Both the position numbers and the translations under genes were made by a program. Shown here piece after piece: positions 35,314 to 47,545 of a stretch of DNA of 64,000 bases. The stretch is from positions 252,403,956 to 252,467,955 of the forward strand of contig NC_081824.1 of assembly GCF_030867095.1 (NCBI RefSeq). Direction: 5' to 3'. Positions within the stretch are counted from its first letter, which is position 1; each line of letters begins with the position of its first letter. The stretch is from Alligator mississippiensis (Eukaryota; Chordata; Crocodylia; Alligatoridae). The notes under the pieces were generated by a model. It had not been told where the DNA came from. It ran no database searches and saw only the letters and a program-made list of their open reading frames with translations.

Positions 35314-36081
35314 GGCTAAGTACAGACAGTCAAAAAGCCCAAGGCTGAACTGATTCAGTCTTTGCAGCTTAATCTAAGATACAGAGAGTACACTGAGAAA
35401 CACCTGGACAGACATTCACTTTTGATTCAAGAAATGCAGCCACATTCCTGCAGTGGCTTAGGCCAGAAGCCAGGGGATGCTAAAGCACAGCTCTCTGGCA
35501 TGTAGCCAGCATGGGCTATGCGTTTGCTCCTTCTTCTTGCTGCCCCCAAGTCTCTAGGATTTGCAGTCCAAAATCCCAACACCAGAACTCTGCAGGTTTG
35601 CTCACCACTTCCTCTTCCTACTTCCAGGTGCCTCTGGGATTTGTAGTCCACAGTCACAGCCAGCAATAAGTGTTTAGCAGGGCAGGATGGCTCTGTACTC
35701 GGGGAAAGGGAAGTTTAACTTCCCCCCCTGGCCCCAGACCCCAGCTAGGGTTTGCCTGGGAGGGGCAGCCTCTGCCTTCCCTCGCCCCCCAACTTTTCTC
35801 TGCTGGAGTAGACATCCCAGCCCAGCCCAGGGCTAGAAAGCATGCTGGGATGCTGGGGGACTATGATTTAACTTGAACTGGGAAGGGGTCTGGGACAGAA
35901 GTTTCATAAACCAGTTTGACCCAAATCAGTTAAGCCTGATACTACATTCAACCAGGTTTATCTTAAACCAGTTTCGGCCATTTTGAAACTGGTTTATGTG
36001 CACTGAACTTCTGTTCTGTTACATGTTTAAACCAGTTTCTGATCACTTAAACCGGTTTATGTGCAACTTCTGTCCCTAGCC
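35314..36081 (+). mobile_element. Inverted-repeat DNA transposon, 768 bp member of the GGCTAGGGACAGA family
   Basis: The left end GGCTAAGTACAGACAGTC, followed by AAAAAGCC, matches the complement of the right end of the 41601-44635 element. The right end (AAACCGGTTTATGTGCAAC then TTCTGTCCCTAGCC) matches the complement of its left end. Near the right end is a self-complementary CCAGTTTCGGCCATTTTGAAACTGG-like hairpin (35967-35993, split for length). The interior is GC-rich. Orientation is opposite to the 3.2 and 41.6 kb copies. No duplicated target is visible at this copy. Confidence 0.7.
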
Positions 36082-37714
36082 GTGAAGTTAAAGGAATTGC
36101 TCTGAATTTTCATCCATGTAACAAGGTCAAAGGTAACCCTAAACATTAGATTTAAATATAGAAAAAAAAAATTGTCATTTGAAGAGAAGTATGATTTCAG
36201 GACCTCACTTAAGTATAGCAAAACTCAATTAAGCAGCCTATAGTTCTTGACTATATAACAAGAAACCCCTTGGCCTTTTTTTGTTCAGGTCTGTAGCAAT
36301 GCCACCCTACTCTGTCAATTGAAATCCTTTTGTACTTAAAATTGAATAGGAGTTTCTTTTGCACTCCCTTTCTTTTCCTTATGGGGTAAAAGTGCAGTTT
36401 TAGAATGCAGCTCTGAATGTTTTAGAATGAAATCTAAGCCTCATTCTAAGTTTCCCCTCATAAATAAGAAGGGTTCATCAATTCAGAAACAATTCTACAA
36501 TTGAGCCAAATACTGATTTCAATATCCATTTGGCCTGTACTGGGATGTGGGCATGGTGAGAAGCCAATGCAGTATCTTCTGCTGTGTACTTTATCTCTGT
36601 GGGATAATTTTTGTTGATGACTATGTGCGTTTTTGTAATACTCTGTTGTTACTGGGGCTAATCCCCAGCTCAAGGCTGTGATGATAGAAGTGTATTCATA
36701 ATATGAAAGCCAGTCCTGGGAGTTATTTCTCTCTATCCCCGTGTATTTTTAGCCTTGTTATTGTATGAAATGTACGGCATTTGTTAACAATATTCATGTT
36801 TTTGTACTCCATTTTTGAGAATGGAGGATTCTGTTAAGCCATCTTGTCTATGATAAAAACCATTTTTCTTGTCATTTTCCCAGTGATTACGCTACTCTAA
36901 AACAGCGCAATATAAAAATAAGTCCCATCCTGCACTGAAATAGCTTTGATCCTCCTCAATATTATTCTTGGTCTTACCAAGGCACTTAGAGTCCCCAGTC
37001 AAAACTGACGCACCAAAGTGCAACTCTGTACAGACACTGGGTAAGAGGCAGTCCCTGTCTTAATCTAAGCTTATGTCTACACAGCAAAAGAAAGGACATA
37101 TTTTTACATGGAGGAGGCTAACCTAATGCACAGTACTCATGGGGACAAGTCACTGTAGTTTGATGGAGTGGGTGGATGGCAGCCCCAGACGGAGAGTATA
37201 AGGTTATTTATGTTCTATCAAGATGAAAAAACTACCTGTGCCTTGGACCCATGTATGACTTGACCTGCAGACTTAACTAGCGTGATCAACACCTGGGTTG
37301 ATGCATCCCGCTTATCTAAACCTACACATGTTCACCCACACTAGGATGCCATATCTGGAGTTTCTTGGAATGGGTAAATCCATATGCACTCAGAGTCCTG
37401 GAAGCCTATTCCACGCTTGCTCATGCTGCAGTAAGTGGGGCTGCTGGCTGATTCACAGTGAATAGTGGGAAAACTTGTCTGTCCTCCAGACACCCAGAGG
37501 AATTGTAGATAGGCACTGGAGGACTGTCAGCATTCAAGTAGTTTAGCCTACATCCTCATTTTAAAGCAGCTGGGCTAATAGCCTGAATTAAAGCGGCACC
37601 CAAACTTTAGCCTATAGGCTCAGTGAAGACAGGGGGAAGTAGGGGAAAGACAATCCTTGAATTAGCAATCAGAGTTAATTGCAGTATAGAGGGACCCCAA
37701 GACCAAAGTTAGGT
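36082..37714. other. Non-genic stretch, nothing recognised
   Basis: No gene or repeat that I can name. Composition is AT-rich at 36.1-36.9 kb, with no long open frame. Confidence 0.4.
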
Positions 37715-37790
37715 TTCTGGGCAGGGTTCCAAGAGACCTAGATTCAGCCACTGCTTTTGGAACAGACATCTTTTATAACCTTAGGCAAAT
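37715..37790 (+). mobile_element. Possible MIR-type SINE, 5' half
   Basis: The run GGGTTCCAAGAGACCTAGAT, then CAGCCACTGCTTTTGG and ATAACCTTAGGCAAAT, follows the MIR order of a GGGTTCAAATCCC block, a CAGCTCTGCCACTT block and a GTGACCTTGGGCAAGT block. It stops exactly where the solo LTR begins. The matching 3' half may be the piece at 39490-39610. This is a weak match. Confidence 0.4.
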
Positions 37791-38595
37791 TGTCACCAAG
37801 TCATCACCAACTTCCCAGCATCAGAGAGCATGTCTTGGTGGCCTATGGTATCTGTGTCCTTAATAAGGTGGCCCAGTATATTCTCCCCCTCAAATCTCGG
37901 GAGGTCCAGTCTTCACAGTCTCTCCTGCCATGACTTTGATGGAATCTTTCAGGAGGTGATGTTTAATCCAGGGACCATCCTTCTCCTCAAAGGGGAACCA
38001 CTAGCACCACCAGTCCTGATACAGCTGACCCTCTAAATCAGTTATGGGGCCTTAGGGGCCAAAATGGGAACTCCTCCAGCCCCTATGCTCCCACCTCAAA
38101 CCTCTGATTATAAATACTCCATATCATCTCTGATCCCCATATGGGGTCTGCAGTCAGTTAACATTAATCCCAGTCTCCCTTCAACTACAAGACGCTAGGT
38201 CTTGTACTTGAAGGTGCCGGGCTTTGCCCCAGGTATCCCTAACAATCTGTTCTTAATAAGCACAACAAAACATGAGCAGCTCAGCTGCTCCTCACCCGTC
38301 CACCGTCCCATGCTCTCTGCACTCTGTTTTGCTCCATGCCTCAGTTCCAGGAGCTTCTTAAAAGCTCCAGCTGCTTCTCCTTTCCCCTTGTTTTTTGCCA
38401 CCGCTACACAGCTGTGGCCTGTAATCCCTGCCGAGGGGATAACTGGGTCTGTTGCAGCCAGCCAGCTGTTCGTCATTAGAACTGGCTCCACGCCCAAGCC
38501 CCAAGCCTGGCTGTACCAGCAAGCAACTCTGTCACCGGCCTCTGATCAGGCCAGTCTCTCCAGCGCAGTCGGGTGTGGGGAATGGCCCTGGCCCA
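37791..38595 (-). mobile_element. Solo LTR of the 7-11 kb Gypsy family
   Basis: It is collinear over about 800 bp with the LTR at 9709-11455, minus the hAT insertion. It starts TGTCACCAAGTCATC, and similarity ends near GGGAATGGCCCTGGCC. No gag or pol sequence adjoins it, so it is a solo LTR or a fragment. It provides the empty site for the hAT element at 10042. Visible divergence between the two LTR copies indicates an old family. The right end is approximate. Confidence 0.78.
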
Positions 38596-39375
38596 GTTTG
38601 CCCGACCCCCCACCACACCCCCCCTACCCCATGGTGCTCAGCCCCTACTGCCAGCAGCAGCAGCCAGTGACGGGCCCCTGGGATGCTCCTGGCTGGGGCA
38701 GCAGAGCCCCTGGCAACACACAGCTGTAGCTGAGTGCCTGGGACTGCATGTGTTTCCTGCCTGCAGTGCAGTATAAGCCTCATGTGCCTGGTCTGGCTCA
38801 AAGACGCCCACCAGCATGTCCAACCAGGCTAGCTCTTGCTGCCATGTGCAGTCCCCAGGATTTCCCAGAGCCACACGCTGCTGGGGGCTCTGTGTGCTGC
38901 GGCCAGGAACACCCCAAGGGCCTGCTGGTGGTGGGGCTATGCCAGGGTTGTGTGTGGTAGTGGGGGCTGTACTGCGGGGGTGGCAGTGGGGCTGTGAACA
39001 GGGGGAGCATGCGGTGGCTTGGGCTGTGCACAGGGGTGCTGTGCATGGGCAGAACATGTGGTGGGGGAATCCACGCCCACCCACAAACCCTACACACTCC
39101 AATACCCACACCCGCCCACACCCCTTCACAATCCCCCACAAACCCCACATACAGCCACACCCCTTACACCTTCACAACCCCCCCACCCACACCCCCTACA
39201 AATCCCACACACACACACTGGAGATGCACCCCCACCACACCCCAAGCCCTCCCCCCACACAAGTACCTGTATATATGTCTAAAGAATGTTCAAATAGTGT
39301 TATATTTAGCTTAATTTGTTTTTTAAAATGTAATTAATTTCACATAATTTTGAATTTTTCTGCACATAATTCCCT
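38596..39375. repeat. GC-rich then CCCACAC-rich repeat, probably a MITE interior and end
   Basis: The segment 38.6-39.06 kb is GC-rich. The segment 39060-39260 is a low-complexity C/A tract of degenerate CCCACACC units. The right end (TAATTTCACATAATTTTG, then AATTTTTCTGCACATAATTCCC) is the complement of AAAATTATGTGCAGAAAAAC motifs found in the element at 47546-48874 and in its duplicate at 43.2 kb, so this is probably a related DNA transposon. The long open frames here are composition artefacts. Confidence 0.5.
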
Positions 39376-39489
39376 GGGGTATATTAAAGCAATCTCCCTC
39401 GTGAACATCTGGCTTTTGAGTATGCTTATGGGTAGAAGTGGGCAGGGCATGGTTGGGGCATGCTCAGGGACATTGTGGTCAAAACATAC

Positions 39490-39610
39490 TGCTGCAACGG
39501 TAAAGACAAGCCCCATCATCTCTCAGTTCCATCATCAGCAAAATAGAGATACTAACACTTCCTTGTCTATATAGGGATGGTCACATTAAAAACTGTGAGA
39601 GGCTGAGGCA
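39490..39610 (+). mobile_element. MIR-type CORE-SINE fragment
   Basis: The sequence CATCTCTCAGTTCCATCATC, then AGCAAAATAGAGATACTAAC, matches the MIR order of a CCTCAGTTTCCTCATCTG block and a TAAAATGGGGATAATAAT block. It is ancient and diverged. Confidence 0.6.
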
Positions 39611-41597
39611 CCATGATGGTAGGTCTAGTTAAGAACTATAAAGGATTACTGCAGGCCTTGGGATCCAGCTACAGGGGGTCTTATTTCCCAGTGTCCTGCA
39701 GTAGCCTCCAGACTACACTGCCTACATCATATCCTTATAGCTTCTTCATACACTTGGATGGTTTTGCCTGTGGTTTGGTTTCTGGCTTATAATGTGTTGC
39801 TTTATGTGAAGCCATAGTGAAGCTCATAAAATGTCAGAGATCTGGTGCTTATGTCATAAGAACAATGCCGTTTTGTGGCTTTTTGTAATAATCCTCTTCC
39901 GTCAACATGGAACTCTGCATGACAGCTGGATTATTCCAAAGTAAAACAGCACAACTGTATCATTAAATCACTTAGTTATACAAGACCTTCAGTCCTTACT
40001 TGGTAAAGCTTAGAAGTTGCAAATGGAAAAAAATCTGCAATTCCATTTTGTAAAGTATCTAGAAAATAAATGAAATGTGAAAACCACAAGACATGCATCA
40101 ACAGCCTGTTCCCACATTTCAGGGCCTAACATGATGTCTCAATAGCTGTGAGCTGGAAATATACCCTGGTAGAATAGGTAGGGCACAGGCCTGGGCATTA
40201 AGAGCTTGAGTGCTGATCCTTGCTCTCTGAATGTGTGCCCCAAATGCCCACGATCATCCTCCAGTGCTACAAGACTATCCCAGAGTTGTTACTACTTTGA
40301 TCAGTGTCTGATTAATAAGTTGTTCTCTTGGTCAGCCCCCTCATTCAGTAAAGTGCTTTGCTGAATCAAAGCCAAAATGCACATCTCAGGCGGGAGCTGT
40401 CTATCAAGTAGTTCCCAATATTTTATTTATGCATTTAGAGTTAGCTACTAATTAAAAAGGGAAGTAGCCAAGGCCGTATGGTACTCCAAATCATGCAGTA
40501 AAACTCCAGGCGAATAAAAGTAATTCATTTAATAGGAACACAGCCAGTCCACCACCCTCAGCCCTGTCCATCTGTTTGTCATTCTGGAAAGTATATTGTC
40601 AGCCCCCTCCAGAAACCCTAGCACTTACAGCTCTTGCAGCATGTCTGGAAGGTCATCAAATTTAGGCGATGTAGCACCAAAGAAAGGAGCAGTTTACAGA
40701 GTGTTGGAGCCTTCACAGAGAATGTCTTGATAGCCACCCCTCTCTTTTATGTCAATGGGGACCTTGCTTAAGCCTCCATTAGGTGCAGATATGGCAGGGG
40801 GTGAGAGGTGGACTATCACAGAGATCAGGCCCAGGCCATGGAGGGCTTTATAGGTCAAAATCAGCATGTTAATCTCCATCTGGAGATCAACAGGCTGCTA
40901 TGTGCTCTCAGCAATGTGTCCTGAGGCAGAGTATCTGTGGCAGCTTCAGTTCTCTCAACAGCTGGAGGGTGAACCCTTATGGAGAATGAAATAGTCAAAG
41001 ATCTGATTTTTATTGCTTTTCTTTAAAAAAAAACAATTTAGGTAATTCCATAAAACAGTATGCTCTAAGGACATTCATCTTGCAAAATACAGCATTCACA
41101 AATCTAGACATGCCATACACAAGACTATTGCAGAACCATATAGCTATCCCCTCATGCATGAGTATTTTGATGAAGGACCAAATTCTCTGCTGGCCTGAGT
41201 GAGTGAGATAAAGAGCAGCATCCATTTACTTCAGAAGAGAATTTGACCTGCCATCTTTATTCACATGATGTTGTTCCCCTGAAAACCAGTCTCATTCAAT
41301 GTCCAGGCTATATTGTGCCATAAGGTAGGATCTCATAGAATGGGAGTCAGAAACCTGTTCAGAACAGCGCTCTTTGATTTGGTCAAATTTTGTTTACACT
41401 TTGTGTCATGTAAATGTGGAGTAAAACCTAATTGTAACGGGTATAACAGAGTATCCATTTCTCCCCTCAACACATAGAAGAGACCACATACAGTGAATGA
41501 GGCAGGAGTCCAGGGTTTGGATTACGGGGGAGCTTGGGAGGGCTGAGTCCTCCCATAAGAAACAAGAGCCTTCCGCCCCACCCCCAACCCCACACCA
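39611..41597. other. Non-genic stretch with two weak repeat matches
   Basis: At 40165-40235 the string AATAGGTAGGGCACAGGCCT, then GGGCATTAAGAGC, resembles the 5' part of a MIR-like SINE. At about 40780-40880 (minus strand) AGGGCTTTATAGGTCAAAAT in + orientation resembles the 3' end of an old LINE. Neither is certain. No gene is seen. Confidence 0.35.
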
Positions 41598-41600
41598 TAA

Positions 41601-44600
41601 GGCTAAAGACAGACGTTACACATAAACCGATTTAAGTGATCAGAAACTGGTTTAAACCTATAACAGAACAGACATTTAGTGCATATAAACCAGTTTCAAA
41701 ATGGCTGAAACTGGTATAAGATAAACCTCGTTGAATGTAGTATCAGACTTAACTGATTTTGCTCAAACCGATTTATGTAATGTCTGTCCCAAACCCCTTC
41801 CTCGTTTAACTTAAACCAGAGTCCTCCAGCATCCTGGCATGGTCTCTGGGCTGGACTCTCTGCTTCAGCCCAGCAGGGCTGGCCCCACCCCTCTGCTCCC
41901 CAGCCAGAGCAGGGACAGGAAGGGGAGGCGGTCTAGCCTGAGGGCTAGACGCTGGCCCCAGAAGGGAGCAGGGAAGAAATGTATTCCCCACCACCCAGCC
42001 CTGTTCCACCAACATGGACCTGCACTTCTCCATGCTGGCTGCTCCAGTGTCAGGGACATGGCCAGCCCCAGCAGTAGTCTTGAGTGAACTGGCCAGAGAG
42101 GGGTTTACTTTCCCCCTTCCTGTCCCACCGGCAAGGACCTGAGCCAGGTCTGCCAGGCACTCCCCTCTCACTGCTGCAGCAGCAGGGCTGCACGCAACCA
42201 GAGTTAGGTCAGCTTGGTCCCTGAGACAGAGGGGCCAGGGGGAGGGAGTTATTCTCCCCTCTATGCCCACTACCCACAGGGGAACACAGCCAGGTCTGCC
42301 CACCCTGAACCGCCACCACCACTGCTCACTTCCTGCTTGGGGCAAGTGGAGGAATAAGCCCCCCTCCTCCCCTTCTGCTGGACACTGGAGGAAGAGGGGA
42401 ATAATCCAACTCCTGCACCCTGACTAAGGCGCCCTGCCGACTGGCATCTGTCCATGCCCCCACCCCACTGCTGCAGTGGTGAGGGGGCAGGGCTTTTGAT
42501 GGGGGCAGCAGCCCCTGTCATGGAGAGAGGGAAGGGACTCCAAAGAGATGGGGGCAGGAGGGGGCTTATCCTGCAACTTGTCCTGGGCACAGAGCAAGTG
42601 GTGGCAGTCGGGGAGGGTAAACCCCAATGCAGACCCTGGGGGCAGAAGAAGGAATAACCCCACTCCCTGCTCCCCGCCTTAGAGGCCCTGCCAGCCAGCT
42701 TCTGGCCCTGCTCCTGCCCCCAGCCAGCCACTGGAGCAGCAAGCGGGGAGTGGTCGTGATGGGGGCAGCAGCCCCGTCACAGTTTCCCAGAGCGCAAGCT
42801 CCTTCCCATTGGGGGTAGAGGGGGTGGGCTGTGCTGCAGGGAAGGGAAAGCTGCTGAAGATCCTCCAAGCCCTAGTGCACAGTCCACCGCAACTCTGCCT
42901 GACACCGTGACGGGCTGCTGAGCCATCAAGGGCCCTGCCACCTTGCCACTACAGTGGCGGGGTGGGGGCACCGCCAGAGGCTGGCTGGCAGGGCCCCTTA
43001 GGCAGGGGGCAGAGACAGGGGTTATTCCCCCTGTGGCAGGACAGAAGGGGGTGCTCCTGCGCTGAGCCACCCACCTCACTACACGCGACCAAAAACCAAG
43101 CTTCCCCTGGGGTGCATACGTCCAGCCAACCCCCTTCTGGGAACACACCCACAAGCCTGGGGTAACTGCTGCCAGCCCCTGGGGTCTGGTCATGGCTCTG
43201 TGCCCCCCATCAATTGCTATGATATCACTCAGCAAGATTAAAATCAGGTCCAGCCTTTCCTGTTAGGGCTCTCAAACGATTAAAAAAAGTGATCATGATT
43301 AGTTGCATGATTAAAAAAAATATTCGCAATTAATTGCAATTTTAATCGCACAGCTAGAAGCTCAAAATTATGTGCAGAAAAACTCAAAATTATGCAGGTA
43401 CTTTGTATAGATGGGGGTGGGGGTACCGGTGTATTTTTATGAAGGTGTTGGGGGCTGTGGGTGTGTATGGGGGGTTCAGCAGCTCACTAAGGTGTGCCCC
43501 CCGGGGTACACAGACCTTGTAGATCTTGCGGGTGCTTAACCCACCGGGGGATTCTAGGATGCTTCTTATAGCCATAAGCATCCAAAGATAGCCTCAGATA
43601 CCAGAGTAAAATAAAAAGCCTAGCCCAACTTCACTAGCCAAGCAAAAGGAGCAAAAGGCCTGCTTCTCCCCTCTCCCAGTACCACAGCCAGGCACGTTGT
43701 AACTTGATACCTCTATTGATCAGAAGGGAGGGGGTAGTATAAGGAAGTTAGAAATTCACTTTGAGCAAACAAAAGTAATTTGAGCCTTTGCCAATATTGG
43801 ATTCAATGATCCTATTAAACTCAACTGCCTATACGTATTTCTAGACTTCTGGCTAGCTTCCAGGTCATTACTTACAGAGAATCATCCAAGCCGGAGCCTG
43901 GAGGTATATTGCTTGTGGCTTTTCAAAATGGCCGCCAGAGGAAGAGAGCCCACTCCCCTCCCCCTAGGAATTTTACCTGCCTTGGTCACCTGACTGACCA
44001 GCCATTGCCACGAAGAGACCCAGGAAATACAGGGGCACCTGGTTTGTCCCAAGCGACTGGCAGAGAGAGGGGGATTTCTCCATACCCCCTTCCTCTGACG
44101 TCTGGCAGAGGGGGCTTATTCTTCTGTTTGTCCGAAGCAGGGAGTGGGTGGTGGCAGTGGCAGTCGGGGTGGGCAGACCTGGCTGCGGTCCCCTGGGGGC
44201 AATGAAGGTAGAGGGGGGAATAACTCCCTACCTGCCCCCTTTGCTTCAGGGGCCATGCTGGCCTGACTCTGGCCGCACCAGGCCCACCCCCCACTGCAGC
44301 AGCAAGGAGAGAGCACCCAACAGGCCCGGCTCAGGTCCCTGCCAGTGGGACAGGGAGTGGGGAATTAAACCCATCTCTGGCCAAGGCTACTGCCCAGGCT
44401 GCCCATGCCCCTCCAGCACAGCTTCCCTGAAGGCAAGCTTGTATTCTAGTGCCATGCCCCTCCCCCCTCCCACCCCCAGCTCCTGGCCTGAGCAACTGCA
44501 GGCATGTGCCTGCATTTCCTCAGTCCAGAGGGAATGCCTGTACAGTTGCAAATCAATTCAACCTAGGCAGGTTAGACTAAACTGCAAAGATTGAATCAAT

Positions 44601-44635
44601 TCTAGCTCTGGCTTTTTGAATGTCTGTCCCTAGCC
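41601..44635 (-). mobile_element. 3 kb inverted-repeat DNA transposon with GC-rich interior and TAA flanks
   Basis: The left end is GGCTAAAGACAGACGTTAC and the right end is TGAATGTCTGTCCCTAGCC, inverted over about 14 bases (GGCTARRGACAGAC). The trinucleotide taa flanks both ends (41598-41600 and 44636-44638), which would fit a PIF/Harbinger-type 3-bp target. The arms match the copies at 3205-3463 and 35314-36081. The interior (41.8-43.2 and 43.9-44.5 kb) is GC-rich and built of degenerate blocks around GGGGAATAACTCC/GGAATAACCCC, in both orientations. No transposase is recognised, and the open frames lack protein motifs. A 273-bp foreign segment lies at 43207-43479. Confidence 0.65.
43207..43479 (+). 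repeat. 273-bp duplicate of 47489-47761 (hAT end plus its flank)
   Basis: The segment aligns without gaps to 47489-47761, with about 12 mismatches. It includes 57 bp that lie outside the hAT element at 47546, and these 57 bp are identical in both copies, including the target site tttcctgt. It ends abruptly at TTCAG inside the element. It therefore copies a locus rather than being a separate transposition event. Confidence 0.85.
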
Positions 44636-44638
44636 TAA

Positions 44639-46958
44639 GAAATGAGAACCACCCCCAGGGGCTGATCAGCAGCTCTTCCCCCCCAAGCCCCAGCAACAGC
44701 CCGGAGCCTATGCACCACCATGCACAGCCCCTGGCCCTCCCTGTGCCTTTCTAAGCAGCCCAGGCAGCGGCAGCTCCTTCTGGCTGCCACTGCCACTGGC
44801 CCGAGCCCCATGGTACTGCAGACCCCCCACCCAAGAGTCGAAGTATAATTTGAACCCTACAGGGGCCCACATGTTGTACAGTGAGGGTGATATATAAATA
44901 TACAAAAATCTATCAGCCTCATTCAGGAGGCAGCAAGCAGCTTACACACTGGATGTAGGACTGTCCTGTAACACACCATGATGCCTGCACCCAAGAGGAA
45001 AGAGTGAAGGTTGTATTTTGACATCTTCCAAGTCTGGGGTGTTTGTTTCATTTTGTTAGTGAAATGTGCTTTCATTTTTACCTTTCTATGGAATGCCCTA
45101 TTCATGCCACTTGCATGATAAAATGCAGACATCCAACTCGCTCTGCAACGCTGTTTGTTCATACATTTGCAGTAGTTAAAAACACTGGAAGGCTTTTAAT
45201 GGGAAAAAAACCATCACAAACATTTTCAAAGAGGCAAGTTTTTTTGGGAGGGTGATGTCTTTTATCAGACCAACTGAGTGATTAGGATAGTTAGACAAGC
45301 TTTCAAAAGCAACTGTTCTTTTGAACAGTTCTTCTATTGGCTTTAATATACCACATATGGACTATGAAATCCAGTCAGCTCTGTAGTATGGTGCAGGCAG
45401 CACAAAAAATTCAGAGATGACCATGAAGAGGGACAGTTTTGGTGCAGGACTGTGGAACTGGCCCCTGCACTTAGAAAAGGTCCCATGCGGTAATTACAGC
45501 ATTTTGGGTTGTAGGATCTTTTTCAAAAGCCACACAGAGACAATAAAGTACAATGGTACTTAGTTTATCTGCCTTGGAATGATGAAAGGCTCAGACAACC
45601 CTGAGGGATATGAATCGTGGTTCCATGGAGTCTGCTGCTTATCTTCCAGATAACTAATTAGCAAACTAAGAAGCATTGGAAAGAGTCTGTCTGCAGCTAG
45701 AGAATGGGACCATATATTAAAGATTTTCAAAAAGGTCACACAAATCATGGTGGAAAGCAGTGCCTCCTAGTTAGAGAAGGCAGATGGTCTCCTTAGTTCT
45801 GCTCTGCTTACTAGCGTGGGCAGGAGCAGCTCACTAAGGTCACTTTATTTTAAAGTCTCCAACTGGAATCGCTGGAGGCTCCTGGAAGTGCCTGAGCAAG
45901 GCCAGGACTGAAGCACCCAAAATCACTGACATTTTTTAAATTCTTTTCCCTACAAGTGTTTCCAATGCCCTTATGCACATCACGTTGGTGGGTAGAAGAG
46001 GAGGAGAAGGACAGATAGGGAGGGGCTCAGAGCTTAAATATTAATGTTTCTAGAGGGATTTAAGGCCTTAGATGAAAGGCCTCGAAGAAATGCAAAAAAA
46101 AAAAACCCTGTCAACAATGCAAACTGTTTGGATTCCTCACCCAGAGGAGCACACAGGCAAATGAAGGAAAATAGCCTGCTTCTTTCTTTGGTTTCCCTGA
46201 GTTACATATTGTTTGCTTAAATGGTTTTAATGGAATCTCATGACCTTATCATTTAAGGTGATCTCATTAAAGGCACAAGGACAAGCCAGTAGGGGGTGTG
46301 AGAGCTGTAATTACGACTAGGAGGTCGATGAAAATACAGTTACACGCAATCCCTTGTTTTTTCTGTATCCTACATAAGTGAATTACCCTTTAAAAAACAC
46401 AAATCCATTTTGAGTACCACCTTAGCATTATTTATAGAGACCCCCTGGCTGAATGCATCCTATTTTATCTCCACCACTCTACCATGGAGATACTGTTTTT
46501 GTTCCCTGTATGTGTTTCTGTTCTTTGGAAGATAAGGGTGCAGAAGAGACTGGCGGTAGGTGGGGAGAAGCAAGAGCTGGATTAGCTTCTTTTGCTGTGT
46601 ACATAGAAGCTGCAGGTGTTTTAGTCCAAAAGCACACGGCCGCCATTTTCTTTGCGCTGATGCACATTTCACTGCTTATACAGCTGCAAGCGTTGCAGCA
46701 CTGGGTGCTTTTCAAAGCGCCTGGCACTACGGCACTTACACATGTAAAAATGCCTGGAGAAGCTGTAAAAGGGCTAGAACTTTAACACCAATAAATCTGT
46801 GATACATTTAATCCATAGATCCAGAGGTGAAAGTCCCTGCAGGTTATTATTACTGATCTTTTCAACCACCCAGCCTCACCATTAAACATAGCCTGTAAAC
46901 TTCTTGCAGGTAGAAAATGAAACTACCATCTTTCTATGGTCTTTCCTATGCTAATCGC
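44639..46958. other. Non-genic stretch, one weak repeat
   Basis: No gene is recognised. At about 45250-45310 the string GATGTCTTTTATCAGACCAA, then CTGAGTGATTAGG, resembles a widespread vertebrate retroelement tail, but I cannot classify it. The block 46600-46760 (AAAAGCACACGGCCGCCATT onward, then GATGCACATTTCACTGC) resembles one arm of the palindromic element at 59.70-59.99 kb and is probably a member of that family. Confidence 0.4.
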
Positions 46959-47397
46959 TAGGGCTGTGTAAAATTTTGCCAGCCGTTTCATTCCGACACT
47001 GTTTCGACCAATTTCGAGGTCAAAACAGCAGAATCGGAACAAAACAAAGGCCCTTGAAATAACCTCAAAACAAAACGAGGCTAGTTGAAACATTTCAAAA
47101 GTCAAAAGGTTTCAATAATAGGCTGAGCATGGGAAGTCAGTCCAGTTGGGCTGACTTCCCATCCCCAGCACAAGATCTGGCAGGGGGTAGCAAGGCAGCT
47201 CGGCTGGGCTGCTTTCCCGTCCCCTCTGCTACATCGCATCGGGGCGGGAGGCACCCCATCCCCTGTGCTACAGCCTTTCTGTTTCGATGGAACAGAACAG
47301 CTGTTTCGACTTGAAATGAAATATGATATGAAACACTGTTCCGTCGAACCGTCGAAACTCAAGGCAAAACGGAACAGTGCTGTTTCGCACAACCCTA
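46959..47397. mobile_element. Non-autonomous hAT element, TAGGGCTGT class, TTTCGA-rich arms, perfect 8-bp duplication
   Basis: The ends are TAGGGCTGTGTAAAAT and the complement of TAGGGTTGTGCGAAAC. The flanks are perfect copies of ctaatcgc at 46951-46958 and 47398-47405. Both arms carry many TTTCGA/TCGAAA or TTTCAA motifs, and the core (47120-47270) has two related GGGAAGTCAG/TGACTTCCC palindromic blocks. No transposase is present. The exact target duplication and retained CpGs suggest a fairly recent insertion. Confidence 0.9.
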
Positions 47398-47545
47398 CTA
47401 ATCGCCCCACAAAGAATAGGTGTACTGTACATTTGCTTTTTTTTTATAAGCAACTAAACTTCCTTGTGTATTTTACAGAGAAGTAATTCCATCAATTGCT
47501 ATGATATCACTCAGCAAGATTAAAATCAGGTCCAGCCTTTCCTGT

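Noticed and set aside
35850-36085. Host regulatory palindrome (AAACTGGTTT motifs)
   Set aside because: The same motifs in the same order occur at 3.2 and 41.6 kb with shared terminal ends, so they are arms of a transposon family.
39060-39260. CRISPR-like array from regular CCCACAC units
   Set aside because: The units are short, irregular and without spacers. This is low-complexity C/A sequence in a vertebrate repeat.
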